Source of the DNA: Vulcanimicrobiota bacterium
Lineage (GTDB): Bacteria; Vulcanimicrobiota; Vulcanimicrobiia; Vulcanimicrobiales; Vulcanimicrobiaceae
NCBI GenBank assembly: GCA_003168375.1
Contig: PMSI01000003.1
Location: 744,001-808,000, forward strand
Length of the DNA: 64,000 nt
Direction of reading: 5' to 3'
Shown: in pieces, positions 60,496 to 64,000 of the stretch
Numbering within the stretch: position 1 is the first letter of the stretch
Layout: every line of letters begins with the position of its first letter
Made by a program: the position numbers and the translations under genes
The notes under the pieces: generated by a model
Databases searched by the model: none
Told to the model about the DNA's origin: nothing
Seen by the model: only the letters and a program-made list of their open reading frames with translations

Positions 60496-60842
60496 GCGGG
60501 GACGGCGCCTTCCTCGGCGTCTTGCCGATCGAGGTTCACGGCCTTCTCCTCGAGCAGCCAGCGATTGGCGTCGTCGCGACGCGTCTCCGGAACCCGGGCC
60601 TTGATCCAGGCCAGGATCTCGTCGTCGGTCTGGCACGTGTCCAGCGCTGCGTCGAACATCCGCGCGGTGATCCCCCAGCGGTCGAAGACGGCGCGGTCCA
60701 TCGGGCACGGGTAGATGTAGTCGAAGATCGTGCCGCCGGCCGCGGCGCGGGCCTTGTCGAAGACCCGGGCAAGCCACAGATACCCGTCGAGCGGGTCGCG
60801 GCCCCTGCGCGGAAATTCACCGTGGCGGAAATCGGTGGCCAT
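60492..60842 (-). CDS. DUF5069 family protein
   Basis: 116 residues starting at ATG 60842 after GAGGGAGAACG. RGRDPLDGYLWLARVFDKARAAAGGT, YIYPCPMDRAVFDRWGI and FDAALDTCQTDDEILAWI are the DUF5069 pattern, with one Cys in each of the last two blocks. Soluble. Function unknown. The next gene on the strand overlaps its stop (GTGA), and the cbs gene starts divergently about 75 bp away. Confidence 0.85.
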   Translation of the reverse strand: MATDFRHGEFPRRGRDPLDGYLWLARVFDKARAAAGGTIFDYIYPCPMDRAVFDRWGITARMFDAALDTCQTDDEILAWIKARVPETRRDDANRWLLEEKAVNLDRQDAEEGAVPA

Positions 60843-60918
60843 CGTCGTTCTCCCTCGATCCGGTAGCAGTGTCTTCGACGCAGGCTGCCTTCCCGGAGTT
60901 GCGGAACGCGACCAGGTC

Positions 60919-62304
60919 ATGGCCCTCACGGAACCCCGTCCCGCGACCGGGATGACGTACTATGAAAATGCCCTTGACGCTGTGGGTCATACCCCGCTCG
61001 TCAGGTTGAATCGCGTGATCGACGACGCGAAGTGCCTGGTCCTCGCGAAGGTCGAGTACGTGAACCCCGGCGGGTCGGTGAAGGACCGGCCCGCGGTCGC
61101 GATGATCGAGGACGCCGAGGCACGCGGGATCTTGAAGGCCGGCGCAACGATCATCGAGGCGACCTCGGGGAATACCGGGACCGGTCTCGCGATGGCGGCT
61201 GCGATCCGCGGCTACCGCTGCATCCTGGTCATGCCGGACAAAATGTCCAAAGAGAAGATCGACCTGCTCAAAGCGTACGGCGCCGAGGTGGTGGTGACGC
61301 CGACGAACGTTCCGAACGACTCTCCCGAGTCGTACTACGGCGTCGCGAACCGTCTGACCGCGGAGATCCCCGGCGCGATCCAGCCCGACCAGTGGCACAA
61401 CGCTCAGAATCCCGGCGCACACTACAAGACGACCGGGCCCGAGATCTGGGAGCAGACCTCCGGCAAAATCACGCACTTCGTCAGCGGGATGGGAACGGGC
61501 GGAACGATCTCGGGTACCGCTCGATTTCTCAAGGAAAAGAATCCCGCGATCGTCGTGGTCGGCGCCGATCCCGAGGGCTCGATCTACAGCGGCGACACGC
61601 CGAAGTCGTACAAGGTCGAGGGGATCGGGATGAGTTATCTCCCGCAGACCGTCGACATGCGCGTGATCGATCGCATCCTGCGCATCACCGACAAGGAAAG
61701 CTTCCTGATGGCGCGCCGCATCACGCGCGAGGAAGGGCTGCTGGTCGGCGGCTCGTCGGGAACCGCCGTCGCCGCCGCCGTGCGCGTGGCGAAAGAGCTG
61801 CCGGCCGAAGCGATCATGGTCGTCGTGATGCCGGATTCCGGGCGCGGCTACATGTCGAAGATCTTCAACGACGAGTGGATGCACGCGAACGGCTTCCTCG
61901 AGGACGGCCGCCGCAAAGAAACCGTCGGAGACGTGCTCCGCACGAAGCAGCCGCTGCCGCCGATGATCACGGTCACCGAAGAGCAGACCGTGAGGGAAGC
62001 GCTCGACCTGCTGCGCAGCTTCGAGATCTCGCAGCTTCCCGTGACGCGCGGCACCGAGGTCGTCGGCTCGATCAACGACGTCGCGGTGATGCAGGCCGTG
62101 TTCGATCATGCCGACATCATGCACAAGCCGGTCATCGAGGTGATGGGTCGCGCGTTCCCCGCGCTCGAGCACGACGTGGAGGTGACCGTCGCCTACAAGC
62201 TACTGACCATGGCGAACTCGGCGATCGTCGTCACCCAGGACGGCAACCCCGTCGGCGTCGTGACGCGCCAAGACATCATCTCGTTCCTCTCCTCGCAGAC
62301 CTGA
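60919..62304 (+). CDS. cbs: Cystathionine beta-synthase
   Basis: 461 residues. A PLP enzyme joining serine and homocysteine to cystathionine (reverse transsulfuration). The PLP lysine is in PGGSVKDRPA near residue 52, with SGNTGTGLA, VSGMGTGGTISG and GGSSGTAVA phosphate-binding motifs, and two C-terminal CBS domains (EISQLPVTRGTEVVGSI; NSAIVVTQDGNPVGVVTRQDI). Start could be ATG 60919 or, more canonically, ATG 60952 (MTYYENALDAVGHTP). It is 3 bp upstream of hom, and a cystathionine gamma-synthase/lyase follows, so the three probably work together in homocysteine, cysteine and methionine metabolism. Confidence 0.93.
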   Translation: MALTEPRPATGMTYYENALDAVGHTPLVRLNRVIDDAKCLVLAKVEYVNPGGSVKDRPAVAMIEDAEARGILKAGATIIEATSGNTGTGLAMAAAIRGYRCILVMPDKMSKEKIDLLKAYGAEVVVTPTNVPNDSPESYYGVANRLTAEIPGAIQPDQWHNAQNPGAHYKTTGPEIWEQTSGKITHFVSGMGTGGTISGTARFLKEKNPAIVVVGADPEGSIYSGDTPKSYKVEGIGMSYLPQTVDMRVIDRILRITDKESFLMARRITREEGLLVGGSSGTAVAAAVRVAKELPAEAIMVVVMPDSGRGYMSKIFNDEWMHANGFLEDGRRKETVGDVLRTKQPLPPMITVTEEQTVREALDLLRSFEISQLPVTRGTEVVGSINDVAVMQAVFDHADIMHKPVIEVMGRAFPALEHDVEVTVAYKLLTMANSAIVVTQDGNPVGVVTRQDIISFLSSQT

Positions 62305-62307
62305 GTG

Positions 62308-63621
62308 ATGACGGAGCCCGTCAGAGTCGGGCTGCTCGGAATTGGTACGGTCGGGAGCGGCACGTACCGCGTGCTGGAACGCAATCGCGCGGAGATCGCA
62401 CGCCGCGCCGGGCGGCGCATCGAGATCGCCTGGGTCTGCGCGCGCGATCGCGAGCGCGCGCGCGGGATCGTCGGGCCCGGCGTGCCGGTCGTCGACGACG
62501 CGGTGGGCGCGGTCGCCGATCCGGCGACGGAGATCGTCGTCGAAGCGATCGGGGGGACGGGCATCGCCAAAGACGCGGTGATCGCGGCGATCGAACACGG
62601 CAAACACGTGGTGACGGCCAATAAGGCGCTGCTCGCGCTGCACGGCAACGAGATCTTCGCCGCGGCGAGCGCGCGCGGCGTGATGATCGCTTTTGAAGCC
62701 GCCGTCGCCGGTTGCATCCCGACGATCAAGGTTCTGCGCGAAGGCCTGGTCGCGAACCGGATCGAGTGGATCGCCGGCATCGTCAACGGCACCAGCAATT
62801 TCATCCTGTCGGAGATGCGCGCCAAAGGACTGCCGTTCGCGGAGGTGCTCGCCGAGGCGCAGCGTCTCGGCTACGCCGAAGCCGATCCGACGTTCGACGT
62901 CGAGGGTATCGACGCCGCGCACAAGATGAGCCTGCTCGCCGCGATCGGCTTCGGGATCCCGGTGCAGTTCACGCGGGCGCACGTCGAGGGGATCACCGGG
63001 ATCACGGACAAGGACGTATCGTACGCGGAGAAACTCGGCTACCGCATCAAGCTGCTCGGAATCGCGCGCCGCACGCCCGAGGGGATCGAACTGCGCGTCC
63101 ATCCGACGCTGATTCCCGCCACGCGGCTCATCGCGAACGTCGAGGGCCCGACGAACGCGATCCTCATCAAAGGAGACGCGGCGGGCGTAACGCTCTATCA
63201 GGGCGCCGGCGCCGGGTCGGAGCCGACCGCCTCGGCCGTCATCGCAGATATCGTCGACGTGACGCGCCTGATGCGCGCGGAGCCCCAAGAGCGCGTTCCG
63301 CACCTCGCGTTCCAGGCCGACGCGCTCAGCGACATCCCGATCCTTCCGATGGCCGACGTCGAGACGTCCTATTATCTGCGAGTGCGGGTCAAGGACCAGG
63401 TCGGCGTGCTGGCCGATCTCGCCCGCGCGCTGGCCGATGCCGGGATCTCGATCGATTCGATGCTGCAGCAGGGCGCCGGCGACGACGAGAACGAGACCGA
63501 CATCGTGATTCTGACCCACCAGACCCGCGAGCGGAATTTCGACGCGGCGATCGCGCGCGTCGTCGAGCTGCCGTCGGTCTCCGGTGACTACACCCGCATT
63601 CGCCGCGAGGACCTCCTGTAG
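62308..63621 (+). CDS. hom: Homoserine dehydrogenase
   Basis: 437 residues. Reduces aspartate semialdehyde to homoserine, the branch to methionine and threonine. NAD-binding GLLGIGTVGSGTYRVL at the start, VVTANKALLALHG near residue 105, substrate site AGIVNGTSNFILSEM near residue 158 and GYAEADPTFDVEGIDAAHK near residue 190, and a C-terminal ACT domain (YYLRVRVKDQVGVLADLARALADAGISI) for feedback control. Start ATG 62308; GTG 62305 is an alternative. It lies directly after cbs, forming a methionine/homoserine cluster. Confidence 0.96.
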   Translation: MTEPVRVGLLGIGTVGSGTYRVLERNRAEIARRAGRRIEIAWVCARDRERARGIVGPGVPVVDDAVGAVADPATEIVVEAIGGTGIAKDAVIAAIEHGKHVVTANKALLALHGNEIFAAASARGVMIAFEAAVAGCIPTIKVLREGLVANRIEWIAGIVNGTSNFILSEMRAKGLPFAEVLAEAQRLGYAEADPTFDVEGIDAAHKMSLLAAIGFGIPVQFTRAHVEGITGITDKDVSYAEKLGYRIKLLGIARRTPEGIELRVHPTLIPATRLIANVEGPTNAILIKGDAAGVTLYQGAGAGSEPTASAVIADIVDVTRLMRAEPQERVPHLAFQADALSDIPILPMADVETSYYLRVRVKDQVGVLADLARALADAGISIDSMLQQGAGDDENETDIVILTHQTRERNFDAAIARVVELPSVSGDYTRIRREDLL

Positions 63622-63657
63622 CGGAACCACCTCGCGCCTGCCCGTATCTTGGGGTTC

Positions 63658-64000
63658 ATGGACTTCGCGACGCGCGCCATCCACGCGGGCCAGGAACCCG
63701 ATCAGGCCACCGGGGCAACCATCGTTCCGATCTACGCCACCTCCACGTACACCCAGACGGCGGTCGGCAATCACAAGGGCTTCGACTACTCGCGGGTCGC
63801 GAACCCGACCCGTAACGCCCTCGAAACGCAGCTCGCTGCGCTCGAGGAAGCAAGCCATTGCGTCGCGTTCGCGTCTGGTCTGGGCGCGGAGAGCGCGATC
63901 ACGAGCCTGCTTTCGAGCGGCGATCACGTCGTCGTCAGCGACGACACCTACGGCGGAACCTACCGGCTGTTCACCCGCGTGCTGGAACGCTTCCGCATAA
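63658..64000 (+). CDS. Cystathionine gamma-synthase/gamma-lyase family enzyme (3' end beyond window)
   Basis: The first 114 residues of a trans-sulfuration PLP enzyme: FATRAIHAGQEPDQATGATIVPIYATSTY, DYSRVANPTRNALETQLAALE and FASGLGAES, DDTYGGTYRLF. The PLP lysine lies beyond the window, so synthase (MetB) and lyase (Cgl) cannot be separated. A TATCTT hexamer ends 8 nt before the ATG, so a leaderless transcript is possible. Located 36 bp after hom, likely in the same gene cluster. Confidence 0.95.
   Translation, partial: MDFATRAIHAGQEPDQATGATIVPIYATSTYTQTAVGNHKGFDYSRVANPTRNALETQLAALEEASHCVAFASGLGAESAITSLLSSGDHVVVSDDTYGGTYRLFTRVLERFRI

Overview
This is a high-GC bacterial chromosome segment. 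A TonB-dependent receptor, a lipoprotein and secreted proteins suggest a diderm cell. The housekeeping layout (yceD-rpmF-fabH-fabD-fabG-acpP next to ffh-rpsP-khpA-rimM; rapZ-yvcK) and the many unrecognised secreted proteins fit an uncultured soil lineage such as Eremiobacterota/WPS-2. That placement is an inference from general knowledge, since no 16S gene is present.

Region by region: (1) 1-5.4 kb: glutamine synthetase (cut by the window edge), an OPT-family oligopeptide transporter, a small secreted protein of atypical composition and an SDR oxidoreductase. (2) 5.4-9.3 kb: a cluster of short palindromic repeats, then a minus-strand run FAH hydrolase, PanE-like reductase, DyP peroxidase, GNAT acetyltransferase. 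(3) 9.3-16.1 kb: a TPP-dependent enzyme, a complete NitT/TauT-type ABC importer and a TonB-dependent receptor. (4) 16.2-23.4 kb: a sugar-acid (arabonate-type) dehydratase and envelope or secreted proteins, including a 995-residue BNR/sortilin-like propeller. (5) 23.4-31.9 kb: a polymorphic-toxin locus with a full RHS protein and candidate immunity gene, then a duplicated orphan RHS tip with a different C-terminus and a second candidate immunity gene. (6) 32-35.6 kb: membrane and secreted proteins. (7) 35.6-42.1 kb: translation, SRP and fatty-acid synthesis genes on the minus strand. (8) 42.2-43.5 kb: a lytic transglycosylase with two small paralogous proteins. (9) 43.5-50.6 kb: tRNA-Ile, prolyl oligopeptidase, tRNA-Ala, a phosphatase-like gene with an in-frame TGA at its catalytic cysteine position, a TIR fragment and a phospholipase C-like phosphoesterase. 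(10) 50.6-54.1 kb: a Tat-exported protein with nearly 70 cysteines coupled to a MauE/double-thioredoxin fusion. (11) 54.1-64 kb: tRNA-Ala, RNase P RNA, rapZ-yvcK, glycerate kinase and a sulfur/aspartate-family cluster (cystathionine beta-synthase, homoserine dehydrogenase, cystathionine gamma-synthase/lyase).

Most notable points: the phosphatase-like ORF at 46726-47139, where TGA replaces the active-site Cys codon and a GGTC-loop hairpin follows at a bacterial-SECIS-like distance; the Cys-rich protein plus dedicated redox partner at 50.6-54.1 kb; the transglycosylase-plus-paralogue-pair operon at 42.2-43.5 kb; and a palindromic repeat family that is translated in frame inside conserved housekeeping proteins, in one case in two reading frames of overlapping genes.
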